From: a virus
Strand: one strand, 5' to 3'
Virus record (IMG/VR): IMGVR_UViG_3300033153_005718
Span: 1 to 30,850 of that record
Length of the DNA stretch: 30,850 bases
In this document: piece after piece, positions 1 through 8,900 of the stretch
How positions within the stretch are numbered: the stretch's first letter is position 1
Layout: each line of letters opens with the position of its first letter
Notes under the pieces: model-generated
What the model saw: only the letters and a program-made list of their open reading frames with translations
Told to the model about the DNA's origin: nothing
The model's database searches: none
Program-made: the position numbers and the translations under genes

Positions 1-832
1 CTCCTGACAGGACGCCAGCAACACTAGCGCGAAACACAAACCCCGACGAATATTCCCACAAGGTAAGATGCCCAACAGTATTCGCTTCGACAACCCAAAA
101 GTTTGTAGCGTCTTGTATCCGAAACGCTACTTTAATGCTATCCAGATTTGGTAAGGTATCCACCTTAAACTCAATAATGCAATCTGCCTCATGCGTAAAC
201 GTTGCGCCCTCTGCAACAACTCCCGCCTTGACATCCGTCGCTATGCCGTTGTCGGTGTCCCAGGGGGCGGCGAGTTGGGCGATGCGCATGGAGTTAAACA
301 ATTGCGTAGAGTCTGCGTAATCGTGACGAGCAAACAAGCTAGCTGTGTTGTCAACCTTGTCTACATAGCGAACTAGCCAGCTTGTCCCAACATACATACA
401 GAAAAAGCAGCCGGTAGAGCGTAGCACGAGAGCATGCTTTAGCGCTCCAGAAAGCCCTGTTGGCTGTGGCGAGTTACTTGTCCAGAAATAACTATTCTCC
501 GATGAATAAAGACGATTTGTCCCAGATTTCCCCCATCCCACTATTTGCCGTCCCGAATTATTTGGAAGCCACCAAAACAGCATTGTCCCCGCGGCCCGCG
601 TTATATTATCAGAATACCACGGCTCCCCGCTGGCGTCTATGCTTAGTTGCCCGCCAGCTATAAGGTTATTGGCTGGGTTCTGAAATGTCAAAGTCCCCGG
701 CCCTGGCTCACACGTCCTCGGACTTGTGATAGGCGCGGCTTCATCGGTAAGAAAATCATCGCGAAGTAAAAACTCTAATGGAACAACGCCATATAACCTC
801 CTGGCTGCCGTTGCTAAGAATCCGCCGATCAT
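1..832 (-). CDS. Lectin-like tail fibre/receptor-binding protein, 3' end missing
   Basis: An open frame of 277 codons starts with ATG at 832 and runs off the left edge without a stop, so it is a truncated gene and not empty sequence. The start follows a strong Shine-Dalgarno site (AGGTGGAG) and lies one base after the stop of the upstream gene. The protein begins MIGGFLATAARRLYGV and continues with LLRDDFLTDEAA, EPGPGTLTF and FWWLPNNSGRQIVGWG, a glycine-, tryptophan- and asparagine-rich pattern typical of beta-sandwich (concanavalin/LamG-like) surface proteins. Its place downstream of the lysin, after the tail genes, fits a virion adhesin or receptor-binding protein. The beta-sandwich call is inference from composition; the open frame and start are seen directly. 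Confidence 0.75.
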   Translation of the reverse strand, partial: MIGGFLATAARRLYGVVPLEFLLRDDFLTDEAAPITSPRTCEPGPGTLTFQNPANNLIAGGQLSIDASGEPWYSDNITRAAGTMLFWWLPNNSGRQIVGWGKSGTNRLYSSENSYFWTSNSPQPTGLSGALKHALVLRSTGCFFCMYVGTSWLVRYVDKVDNTASLFARHDYADSTQLFNSMRIAQLAAPWDTDNGIATDVKAGVVAEGATFTHEADCIIEFKVDTLPNLDSIKVAFRIQDATNFWVVEANTVGHLTLWEYSSGFVFRASVAGVLSG

Positions 833-833
833 A

Positions 834-1193
834 TTACTCCACCTCTATCCTAACTTCTGTTTCAGTTCCAACGAGATCGGTATGCTCCATCCATGAATGA
901 TAACCCAACTCAGCAGCAATAGCATTCTCAATCATCCATTTATGTCCCATTTCTCCAGCACAATCAAAGACAATGATACTGTACTCTTCTTCTCCTACGT
1001 ACATTGTTCCTTCATGACCAATTAGATCACAGTTAGGTACAGAGATCATCATGTCATACTCTGATAAACCATCTGGAAGCTGATCCCATTCTTGTCGAAG
1101 TTCAATAGTGCGAATGGTAGGCCACATGGCATAGCCACTGAGATAACCTATTAAAGTAAAGATAATTGGAGCAAGCTGAATCACTTTAGACAT
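834..1193 (-). CDS. Small membrane-anchored or secreted protein of unknown function
   Basis: This 119-residue protein has an N-terminal hydrophobic stretch (about residues 6-25, IQLAPIIFTLIGYLSGYAMW) that could be a signal anchor. A soluble acidic domain follows, with NCDLIGHEGTMYVGEE, FDCAGEMGHKWM and a C-terminal TEVRIEVE. Two cysteines and three histidines (GHEG, GHKW, SWMEH) are spread through the domain; a metal site is possible but unproven. Its start overlaps the end of the lysin gene by 13 bases, so the two are probably translationally coupled. The position suggests an accessory lysis or envelope protein. I do not recognise the family. Confidence 0.75.
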   Translation of the reverse strand: MSKVIQLAPIIFTLIGYLSGYAMWPTIRTIELRQEWDQLPDGLSEYDMMISVPNCDLIGHEGTMYVGEEEYSIIVFDCAGEMGHKWMIENAIAAELGYHSWMEHTDLVGTETEVRIEVE

Positions 1194-3472
1194 CCTGGAA
1201 GAATAACTTTATTATCAGGCCGTTGACCTGGTGCATGTATCTCGCTAATGGCAGACCAGGCGGGAGTGTTTGGATCTTGATGTTTCCTCATCCACTGCAC
1301 TAAACCGTATCCCTTTGCATAAAAATATAATTCGCCACCGCTTACCCATTCGATTTCGATTACATCATTCAATGTGATCCCAGCTCTACTTGTCCATTGA
1401 GAATACCTTTTAACAAACTTACGCGTATCCTCAACCAGACCAGAATTATCTTCTGATGGATTGCAGTTCCAATCATAGAACTGAACCCAAAGGGCTACGC
1501 TAAACGATTGTCCAACAGACATATGGCGAGGAAGCCACCTAGACATATCCGTTCCCTTCGGTTCTTGTAATTGATAGTATCTCCCCTCCCCTGGTGAAGT
1601 ATCCCATCCTCTATAGATAGAATTGGATGTCTGAAACAGTTGCTCTGCATTTCCATTCTTTGTCTGCCAAAATTCATCTACGCTTAGTGCTTGTGTTTGA
1701 AATCTTTCAGAGCCACCGTTGGCATTCGTCATTTCATACAATCTGCCATCACCTTTGATATATTCCAATAAATCAATTGTAACAGGAAACGGACTTGGCG
1801 GAGCATCCTTCCCTTCTAAAAAAGGCCATGGATCAACACATTGACCAAAGCGCCACATGGGATAGCCATTGCCTGTATCACTACGCCACAGTAAACCGAA
1901 GTGAATATGAGGGCCGGAGGAAATGCCTGTATTACCACTGAAGCCAACTATTTCGCCGGCTAAAACTTTTTCGCCAACAGATACGGGAAGGTTAGGTTTT
2001 GCATGAGCATAAACAGTATGGAATCTAACTCCTTTAACTTCATGCCTTAGATAGACGTGCCAGCCATAATTGCTAAGACTACCAGATCCGGTTCTATCTG
2101 AAGCCCAAACAACCTCTCCCTCCTGAACGGCATAGTATGGCAAACCATAGCTAACTCCATAATCTATTCCTTCATGACCAGGAAGGCCATATGGTAAATA
2201 TGATTGTGGATTAGCACCAAAGACCTGTGTTACTCTATCTGTGGCGCACGGCCGATACTTAAATAGATCGTCAATCGGCTGCGGCTTATTATCTTTGAAA
2301 TACAAAACCTCATACTTAAAATTATTAGCTTTTAGTTCCCGTATAGTTTCTTTTTGCGACTCCAATTCTGGATCAACAACAATCGCATAGGATTCTACAT
2401 TGCCACCAAAGAGCATGGTTAATGTATCATCCAGACTTGCCGTGATCGTCCTTTTGTAATTCTGGTAGGCATAAGAACCAGCGATAACCCATTCGGTTTC
2501 CATGTGTTCCTGTGCTAATTTCAGAATAACAATCTTTGGTTTAACACCTGGCAATGGTAAGTCTGGAAGATCTGGCGGTTCAGGGATTGCTGGCTGAGGC
2601 CAATCGCGTTTAATGACATTGTTGGATAAGTTTGTCATATAACCATTGATTGTTTTGCCAAGGTCTGTCCACATTGGATCTTTGTCTAATGCCCACAACG
2701 AAAACATTTTTACATTGGGTACATTTTCAAGATACCAATACATCATATCCATTATTTGCGGAGTTCCGGTATGCCATGTAGGTGCATCCCGATAATTCCA
2801 ACCAAACTCGGTGATAAATATGGGGGGAGGTGTTATTCCATTCTCAAAACAAGCAGCATTAACATCGGAACATCTGCCCATAAGATATGGGATTGTATCC
2901 TTCATGATCTGCTCGCCTTGCTCATTATTCAAAGCGTATTCATGAACAGCATGAGCCAGCTTGTCTGGATGTTCTTCTATCTTTCTGAACCAGGCCAACA
3001 TGCCGGGTGTACGATTATGCTCAGGCTCCGGTTCCCCTGTTGACCATCCTGGACCACAGAATTTATAACCTTGTTCCATCATTTGATCTGCGAGTTCACA
3101 AAGAAAATGACCAATCCAATTGGATCTCTCTTTGTTTAATTCGTTAATCATTTCAACATAGAAGATGTCTTTGTCTAACTCTGGAGGCCAATTCTCGTTA
3201 ATCTTTTGGACATATCTTGCGGCCTCTGCCGGGATATTTGCACCATACATGGGAGCATCGTAGCCCTTTAAACATCGGTAGACACCATATCCAATAGAGC
3301 CTTTCTGGATTTCTGCCTGGAAGTCCATCATGCCAGACGTTCCATCAACGCACTTCATAGAAAGTGTTTGACTATCAGCAGCCATCTTGCGAATGTAGTC
3401 GCCAATTCCATCACAGTAACATAGAACTGACGCATGAAAACCGGCGCCAATGGAAAGTTTGCCCTTAGCCAT
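1181..3472 (-). CDS. Bifunctional lysin: GH-A-type glycoside hydrolase plus M23 peptidase
   Basis: This 763-residue protein joins two catalytic modules. Residues about 1-290 look like a clan GH-A TIM-barrel glycosidase: the acid/base signature EMINELN (Glu111) and the nucleophile signature ITEFGW (Glu222) are in the usual order. Residues about 410-550 are an M23 (LytM-type) zinc endopeptidase with the HxxxD motif (His433, Asp437), the YAH histidine (His490) and the HxH motif (His522, His524), so all expected metal and catalytic residues are present. A proline-rich linker (around 294-312) follows the first module, and a roughly 210-residue C-terminal region of unknown fold follows the second. 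The start overlaps the holin gene by 8 bases. Together these support a cell-wall-degrading endolysin. The sugar substrate cannot be told from sequence, and no signal peptide is visible. Confidence 0.85.
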   Translation of the reverse strand: MAKGKLSIGAGFHASVLCYCDGIGDYIRKMAADSQTLSMKCVDGTSGMMDFQAEIQKGSIGYGVYRCLKGYDAPMYGANIPAEAARYVQKINENWPPELDKDIFYVEMINELNKERSNWIGHFLCELADQMMEQGYKFCGPGWSTGEPEPEHNRTPGMLAWFRKIEEHPDKLAHAVHEYALNNEQGEQIMKDTIPYLMGRCSDVNAACFENGITPPPIFITEFGWNYRDAPTWHTGTPQIMDMMYWYLENVPNVKMFSLWALDKDPMWTDLGKTINGYMTNLSNNVIKRDWPQPAIPEPPDLPDLPLPGVKPKIVILKLAQEHMETEWVIAGSYAYQNYKRTITASLDDTLTMLFGGNVESYAIVVDPELESQKETIRELKANNFKYEVLYFKDNKPQPIDDLFKYRPCATDRVTQVFGANPQSYLPYGLPGHEGIDYGVSYGLPYYAVQEGEVVWASDRTGSGSLSNYGWHVYLRHEVKGVRFHTVYAHAKPNLPVSVGEKVLAGEIVGFSGNTGISSGPHIHFGLLWRSDTGNGYPMWRFGQCVDPWPFLEGKDAPPSPFPVTIDLLEYIKGDGRLYEMTNANGGSERFQTQALSVDEFWQTKNGNAEQLFQTSNSIYRGWDTSPGEGRYYQLQEPKGTDMSRWLPRHMSVGQSFSVALWVQFYDWNCNPSEDNSGLVEDTRKFVKRYSQWTSRAGITLNDVIEIEWVSGGELYFYAKGYGLVQWMRKHQDPNTPAWSAISEIHAPGQRPDNKVILPGCLK

Positions 3473-3794
3473 CGCTAGACTCTTTGTCAGACGTAACCTT
3501 CTTTAATATATTATGTACGCCTTCGTATCCACTGATAGCCAACCCCGTCCCGAAGATGGTGAGTAGAATTAATTCAGCCCACACAGAAGGTTGAGCATCC
3601 CAGCCATTATAGACTGAGATAACCAGGGCTGCCCCAAAAGCCAGTAACAGTGTTGTGCCGTTAATCACGATACTTTTTGTATCTGGATCTTGAATCTTGT
3701 TGAATACTGGCTTAAGCAACTGGGTTAAGATACCTGCAATAACAGCAATCCCAACACTCTGTAATAATAAAGCTGCCACTTGTTCACTTGTCAT
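3465..3794 (-). CDS. Holin, three predicted membrane segments
   Basis: The 109-residue protein has three hydrophobic segments: about residues 9-27 (LLQSVGIAVIAGILTQLL), 48-65 (TTLLLAFGAALVISVY) and 73-90 (ELILLTIFGTGLAISG). A charged tail ending KKVTSDKESSDG follows. This size and topology are typical of phage holins, which form inner-membrane holes that release or activate the endolysin. It lies directly upstream of the lysin, overlapping it by 8 bases. I chose ATG at 3794 because AAGGAG sits 7 bases upstream and because it overlaps the previous stop as TGATG; a GTG one codon earlier is possible but too close to the ribosome site. Confidence 0.8.
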   Translation of the reverse strand: MTSEQVAALLLQSVGIAVIAGILTQLLKPVFNKIQDPDTKSIVINGTTLLLAFGAALVISVYNGWDAQPSVWAELILLTIFGTGLAISGYEGVHNILKKVTSDKESSDG

Positions 3795-4267
3795 CACGAA
3801 TCTCCTTCCTTTATCCTTTCCGAAATCTTAAATTCCTCTGTGACTAATTCAACTACTCGATCTGTTAAAAAATTTACATCATATCTTGCTCGAACTCGTC
3901 TTATATAAAGACCAGGTGGTAAATAATGTGGAATCTTTACAGATATGGTGGAAACAGAGCAGCCAGTAGGTAAATTATCAACAAAAACAGGAGCACCATC
4001 AAAGAGTTGTCTTGTATCAAGGTTTATAAATGTTGGAAACAAGGTAGCTCCAGATGTGGTGTTTCTACAAATATCTGCGGTAATATTCATTGTTTCACCA
4101 GCATGATAGCTATTCTTATCAAGAATAAGTGGCGAATTAAGTGTTATTGGAGGATTGTCCTGAATAACAATAAAGTACAAAAACAAAAACATAGAACATA
4201 AGGCAAGCAGAAGAATTAATACCGATACCACATTCAAGAATTTATAGTTACGATCGCTGATAGTCAT
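3794..4267 (-). CDS. Membrane-anchored Ig-like protein in the lysis cassette
   Basis: This 157-residue protein has a short cytoplasmic start (MTISDRNYKF), a long hydrophobic anchor (about residues 12-34, VVSVLILLLALCSMFLFLYF) and an outside beta-rich domain. The domain opens with LDKNSYHAGETMNITADI and includes YLPPGLYIRRVRARYD, a pattern seen in immunoglobulin-like or fibronectin-like folds. Two cysteines (CRNTT, TGCSV) could form a disulfide outside the membrane. It sits between an XhlA-like membrane protein and the holin, with 1- and 4-base overlaps, so it is probably co-translated with them. A regulator of lysis or a spanin-like envelope protein are options. No family is recognised. Confidence 0.75.
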   Translation of the reverse strand: MTISDRNYKFLNVVSVLILLLALCSMFLFLYFIVIQDNPPITLNSPLILDKNSYHAGETMNITADICRNTTSGATLFPTFINLDTRQLFDGAPVFVDNLPTGCSVSTISVKIPHYLPPGLYIRRVRARYDVNFLTDRVVELVTEEFKISERIKEGDS

Positions 4268-4509
4268 GGAACTTGCCCTCTTATTACTATTGCCAATAGA
4301 GCCGTGAGTACAGCTACTAAAACCAAACCAACCATCCCATAAACAAGTCTCTGAACCGGCTCGAATTGAGACTTGGTTACAAACTGCTCCTTGCTTTCGT
4401 GTTTTAGTTCCTTTAAATCACCTTGCATACGTTCGAGGATAATCCGCTGCTTGGTAAGCTCGATGAGAATTTCAACATTGTCTATGTCTTTATCCATACT
4501 AATATCCAT
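4264..4509 (-). CDS. XhlA-like coiled-coil membrane protein
   Basis: This 81-residue protein has a charged, heptad-like N-terminal region (about residues 9-50, including LIELTKQRIILERMQGDLKE) and one C-terminal membrane span (about 56-76, LVYGMVGLVLVAVLTALLAI) ending in a short basic tail. Small proteins of this design next to a holin and lysin resemble the XhlA/hemolysin-like membrane proteins of phage lysis modules, which are thought to assist the holin. It overlaps the next gene by 4 bases (ATGA). The start has only a modest ribosome site (GTGAGA). The assignment rests on architecture and context. Confidence 0.7.
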   Translation of the reverse strand: MDISMDKDIDNVEILIELTKQRIILERMQGDLKELKHESKEQFVTKSQFEPVQRLVYGMVGLVLVAVLTALLAIVIRGQVP

Positions 4510-4536
4510 TTCTCACATACTAATACTCTTAAAAAC

Positions 4537-4764
4537 AAGGATTGCGTGGCAACCTCAAGCCTGCCCTCTCTGGGGCGCACCTGGCGTAGTATGTCAACTT
4601 GCTGTATGTCAATCTGCCCACTCGGATCTCTTAACCTGCGTATTTGATTGTACCAACAGAAGGAAGATCTCCTTGATGTGAAATGCGCCACACGTTTGAC
4701 GACGTGTATTAGCGCGATTAATAAACAGATTAGCGATGCTGCCTAAATTCCCCACGCAATCCTT
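4537..4764. repeat. 13-bp inverted repeat flanking a gap
   Basis: AAGGATTGCGTGG at 4537-4549 and its exact reverse complement at 4752-4764 bound a 202-base interior with no firm gene. A perfect 13-bp pair this close is unlikely by chance. It could be the ends of a small mobile element or a regulatory stem. Confidence 0.6.
4589..4612. repeat. 9-bp direct repeat GTATGTCAA
   Basis: GTATGTCAA occurs at 4589-4597 and 4604-4612, period 15. On the minus strand each reads TTGACATAC, so each holds a perfect -35-type TTGACA. It could be an operator or promoter pair before the lysis genes; no good -10 box follows. Confidence 0.45.
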
Positions 4765-4770
4765 ATCCAT
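4609..4770 (-). CDS. Possible 53-residue protein in the regulatory-looking gap
   Basis: An ATG at 4770, just downstream of GAGGT in the repeated motif at 4768-4797, opens a 53-codon frame starting MDKDCVGNLGSIANLF and ending in TGA at 4609. The product is basic with a hydrophobic patch (EIFLLLV) and matches no family I know. A second frame from GTG at 4691 to 4482 overlaps it and contains GQIDIQQVDILRQ, but it has no ribosome site. The whole stretch lies between 13-bp inverted repeats, so it may be regulatory DNA and not a gene. Low confidence. Confidence 0.3.
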   Translation of the reverse strand: MDKDCVGNLGSIANLFINRANTRRQTCGAFHIKEIFLLLVQSNTQVKRSEWAD

Positions 4771-4797
4771 TACTCTGGTACCTCATTACTCTGGTAC
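4768..4797. repeat. 14-bp direct repeat CATTACTCTGGTAC
   Basis: The word occurs at 4768-4781 and 4784-4797, period 16, overlapping the end of the 204-residue gene. On the minus strand one copy gives the stop of that gene and the next gives the start of the possible 53-residue gene. A recent duplication is likely. Confidence 0.6.
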
Positions 4798-5400
4798 TAT
4801 ATCATCCCAATTGCCAGGCGGTAATAGCTCGGCCGGATAATCTGGCTCTGTTGCTGCCATCTCATCAATATAATCATTATCAACCCGTGCTGGGCCTTTC
4901 GTCGTTGTTATACCACAGTCTGAGATAGTGACAGTCCAAATATTTTGTAAGTTGGGAGTTGCTAAATGATAAACATGATACATTTCAATGGGTGGTTCAA
5001 TGGGTGGTTCAATGGGTGGTTCAATGGGTGGTTCAATGGGTGGTTCATAAGGATAGATAAAATCTACATCAAAAAACGTTGCCTCTGCGGAGCTTCTCAA
5101 CTCCATTCTTGCCCTATTTGCTCCAGGCGGAACTTCAATTACTTCACTAATTGAAAACTCAGTGAAGATCGTGGAAGTTACATAGTGACCCGATTGGAAA
5201 TGGTCAACCCACCATGTAATCATTACTTGCCCACTCCCCTCAATTTCGGCAACAATCTTTACCTCTTCGCCGACAGTGAAAACATCGTCAACATCACCTA
5301 GCCACCGGCCTCTTTCTCCAGGATCACATATTATTGTGTACCGATCACCCTCTAGTGAAAATTCAGGAGAACCCTCATCGGAATATGGCCTAAATATCAT
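4786..5400 (-). CDS. Beta-sandwich accessory protein with a PPIE repeat linker
   Basis: The 204-residue protein has an N-terminal domain (about residues 1-117) with alternating beta-strand pattern, for example DDVFTVGEEVKIVAEIEG and MITWWVDHFQSGHY, as in carbohydrate-binding or Ig-like sandwiches. A proline linker of five perfect PPIE repeats (about 119-138) follows, and then a short C-terminal domain (MYHVYHLATPNLQNIW). The linker is coded by five identical 12-bp units, so its length could vary by slippage without loss of frame. The start overlaps the previous stop by 4 bases (ATGA). The position after the tail-tip genes suggests a small tail or surface protein; the function is inferred only from fold pattern and context. 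Confidence 0.75.
   Translation of the reverse strand: MIFRPYSDEGSPEFSLEGDRYTIICDPGERGRWLGDVDDVFTVGEEVKIVAEIEGSGQVMITWWVDHFQSGHYVTSTIFTEFSISEVIEVPPGANRARMELRSSAEATFFDVDFIYPYEPPIEPPIEPPIEPPIEPPIEMYHVYHLATPNLQNIWTVTISDCGITTTKGPARVDNDYIDEMAATEPDYPAELLPPGNWDDIVPE
4984..5043 (-). repeat. Five perfect 12-bp repeats encoding PPIE
   Basis: TTCAATGGGTGG (plus strand) is repeated five times without change. Twelve bases keep frame, so the proline linker of the 204-residue protein can lengthen or shorten by slippage. Confidence 0.9.
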
Positions 5401-5639
5401 CTGGCATCTCTTGGAGAATCGTCAATATTCGGAACGCGTTGGGTTGGGGGTGGAGTTGGTTGTTCCGGTCTCTTTACAATATGTCCCATTTTCGATCGCA
5501 TCAAACTCTCGTTCAGCATGTTGGCAATCATTTCCAACTCAAGCATGTTCGTATCCTTTTGCTGCTTAAATACCGGCACAGGCCCATTTGGCCCAACAAT
5601 AATATATACTGAAAAAACAAGGTCTTTTTCGTCCATCAT
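5397..5639 (-). CDS. Small hypothetical protein
   Basis: This 80-residue protein starts MMDEKDLVFSVYIIVGPNGP, has a middle helix-like part (LELEMIANMLNESLMRSKM) and ends in a proline- and charge-rich tail (RPEQPTPPPTQRVPN). The start is supported by AAGGAT about 5 bases upstream. The last 4 bases overlap the next gene start (ATGA), so the two are probably co-translated. It lies between the tail-fibre gene and the lysis module. I do not recognise it. Confidence 0.65.
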   Translation of the reverse strand: MMDEKDLVFSVYIIVGPNGPVPVFKQQKDTNMLELEMIANMLNESLMRSKMGHIVKRPEQPTPPPTQRVPNIDDSPRDAR

Positions 5640-5700
5640 TATCCTTTTCCTGGAATTATTAAATCACAATCATTATATAGCCATTTTCCCCAAACATTTA

Positions 5701-5940
5701 CTAAGTCATGTCGATTGGCTGAGTATACAGAAGTTTCTGAGCCTCGCGATACTCGTAATCCTTCACCCATAATACCATCTGGGCGCGAAGTTTGCGTTTG
5801 CCAAACTGCGCTTTGGTTTCTGTGTTGGGTTCTTCGTCAATATCTAACTCTCGATAACCGAAATGCCCTGCGATTCCATCAATGAAACGCTGTAGGTGCT
5901 CGTCATTGATTTTGAATGTGACATCAGTGTATGTTGCCAA
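5701..5940 (-). CDS. Small hypothetical protein with TTG start
   Basis: This 79-residue protein begins MATYTDVTFKINDEHLQRF and ends EAQKLLYTQPIDMT. It has a mix of helix-like and charged segments and no recognised motif. It opens with TTG, supported by a strong GGAGG 6 bases upstream that lies inside the last codons of the tail-fibre gene; the two genes overlap by 17 bases. The overlap makes expression likely to be coupled to the fibre gene, so a small tail-fibre accessory or chaperone role is possible but unproven. Confidence 0.7.
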   Translation of the reverse strand: MATYTDVTFKINDEHLQRFIDGIAGHFGYRELDIDEEPNTETKAQFGKRKLRAQMVLWVKDYEYREAQKLLYTQPIDMT

Positions 5941-8900
5941 GTCGTTCCTCCAATTCTTCTATCCGCTGATAAAGCTCCCATAACGCACCACTATGTAGGC
6001 GCATCATGCCTGTTGTGTTAATCATTGTGTTGCCATCCGGCATTGTTTGAATCAGTCTTTGTTCTTCTAAATCATCACGGTTGTATCGCACAAAATCATC
6101 AAACTTTGTGCGAATCGCAGTTGGAGATAATAAGCTCACGGCCCTAACCATTTCGTTATCACTAGCTAGATGATCGAAGTTTTGATATAGCGTTCCCAAT
6201 GTATAAAGATCGCCGTCACCCTTTGTTACCTGAATTATTGAAGTGTTGTTTCGGACGACAACCACATTGCTTGTAAGTGGAACGGTTGTGTTATCAACCT
6301 TGCCAAGAAGTATAACCGGCGCTCTGTCGGTTGAACTCGGTTGATTTGCGCTGCCAACCACCCATATCCCATGATTTATGTCACTAATTCCTCTAAGGTA
6401 TGCGCCTCCATCTGATCCTCCAGCTTTATTGACTTGAAAATACGAATTGGCGTTATCCATTCCTTGAGCAAGCGACGTATCAACTTCCGTAGATCGACAA
6501 TCAAAAATCACACCGCTATTACCAGCTTGATTAAGAACCAACTGCCCATAATCTGCGCTTTGTGCATTGGAAGCTCCAACCGACAAGCCAGACCTGGCAG
6601 TTAAATCACCAGTAATCACGAAGTTTTTCGAGGATGCCGTGATTTCAGTCGATGTAGAAGTTCCGTAATTATCCAGTAATAAATACACATCGGAATCGTT
6701 TGTTCCATAAGCTTTTAATAGAAGCCTTGAATAATTACTTGTGGCTCTTGCATGAGATAGTATCTGTAAATAAGAGTCTCCTGACACGGAATTGCCATCT
6801 GGATCGGATATTAGATATACGTATTGCGGAGCTTTGTCCTCTGCATACATTCCGCCTACTATCTCGTCGTCGCCATTCTTGAAAGGAAAGCCTTGCATCA
6901 TCGCATGACTTGTATTAGAGGCAAGTATGAACGAAAAACCATATTCATCAAAAAGCGGAACACCTGTTGTTCCGTACGTAGTTATTCCTCCCGTACTCTC
7001 TATATACATCATTCCGGTGAAATAACTTCTGCCTGCGCCGGAATCTAGCGTAATGACCTTTTCGCCATTACCATTTCTGAAATAAGTTTCAGCACCGTCC
7101 CAAATCATTGCGCCGCCACCGCTTATAGTTGTGCCGCCAAGCCGCATCTTGAAAACATCATCAATGTCATTGAAAACAATGAATCCATCACCACCCTCGT
7201 CGAGTCCTAATGGCAATGGGTTTCCTACAGCAATGCTTGGAACGTCTGGATCAAGACGAATTGTTTCGCTATCAACATTTTGGGGAATAATATACCAATG
7301 GAGTCTTATCCTAGATCCGTCCCAATCGCCTTGCGACATGATTTCCAGCGGCTTGACGTAAACAGTTATTAAACCACTTGAGGTTTCCTGTGTAGCGATT
7401 GTCACCTCTCTGGAATGAGGGGCGTAGTCTGGGCCTGTATTATCTTGAATTTCGGCAACCAGGCGCATCTCAGTGTCAGGATCTACGACTACTGTGACAT
7501 GCGCTTTTATTTGAATCATTTCAGTGGAAGAGAATGATGAAGTCATATTGGTTAAATCAAAGGTGGCTACCGAATGATGCTCTTGTCCTTCTGAATACAG
7601 CTTGTTGCGAATATAATCAGATCCCCCTCCTAAATCTGGATCGTCATCAATTAATGAATAAGCAACTGTTCCCGTACTTAAAAGCAGATTATCTGTCCAA
7701 GGTTTCCCTTGTTCGTCATTTCCTAAATTAACATCATTATTCGGCCGTATCGTTGTTGATCCCGCTCCATAATCAACAGTAACCTCAATCGCGTTTAATC
7801 TGATATATCCTGTATTGTCCCGGCCACCATTGTAAAGACTAAATGACATGCCATGTGATTCAAGTTTAAATTCGCTAGAAACAAAGTGCATACCAGCAGG
7901 ATTGCCGACAAACAATCCCATGATGCCGCGATCACCTGTGATTCCGCCAAGATCGCCAAGACGAATTGGATTCTTTATATTTGTAGGCGTATACGGATTG
8001 CTGCTCCAGCGGCCCAATCCGATGTATGGAGATCCCATTTGATCAATTGCATTGAGATTAATCCAACCATCGCCTGACTGGCCAAAATCAACAACGACAT
8101 TACCTTCTCGAACGACCAGGCCGACTGGAGCCGCTCCTATATCACGAGCGGTAAATGTCCATCGCTGACTTCCATCACCTTGATCTAAGTAATTTGTAAC
8201 CTGTCCCCAAACCTTAGCTTTGACTAAGCCTCCACCACTACGATCGAGTGGGAGCAATAGACAATAATCATATTGACCAAATATAGGAACGCCCTCAAGA
8301 CCATTTGCATCTTCGACAAAAATATTTGAACCGACACCTACGGCCGTAATTGTAAAGTCTTTTGTAAGAAACGATCCTGACGGCGTAATGAAGTCCTGCC
8401 CCGTCTTTACACGAGCCTGTTCCATTGTAAATGTTGTTACAACAAGCTCTTCAAAATATGCTGACCGCATATCCATATGGCCACCATAGGAGATTCCCCA
8501 CCCCGCTCCCATAAAGCCAGACACAAACTGATCGCTTTTTAGAAGAGGATAATTCCATCCTTCGCTTCCAATCCGAATTACTTCACCGACTGGTATGAGA
8601 ATAAGACTGTCCTCCGGCTGAACAGACAAATGTCCAGTACCGGTTGTTATATTGCCTACAGACTCGAAGTGCAGCTGATTGTTAATGGCAACGATAAATG
8701 AATCGGGGTGTAAATAGATATTTTCGGCTGGCTGTAACGTCAATCCCCCCTCCTCGGTTTCGATGGAACCAGCCACTTCGAATCGCAATTCATTAGCAAT
8801 CCATACTGTGCCATCACCGGGGCGTAAGAATAAGTCTCCCTCCGGGACTATTTCAAGATCTCCAGCGTCCACTTCAATACTATGACTGCCACCAACAAAC

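Noticed and set aside
460-663. Plus-strand 67-codon frame and similar short frames at 135-376
   Set aside because: They lie opposite the long minus-strand fibre frame that runs off the left edge and are shadows of it.
4482-4691. 69-codon minus-strand frame from GTG at 4691
   Set aside because: No ribosome site, overlaps the start of the next gene, and lies across the inverted-repeat gap.
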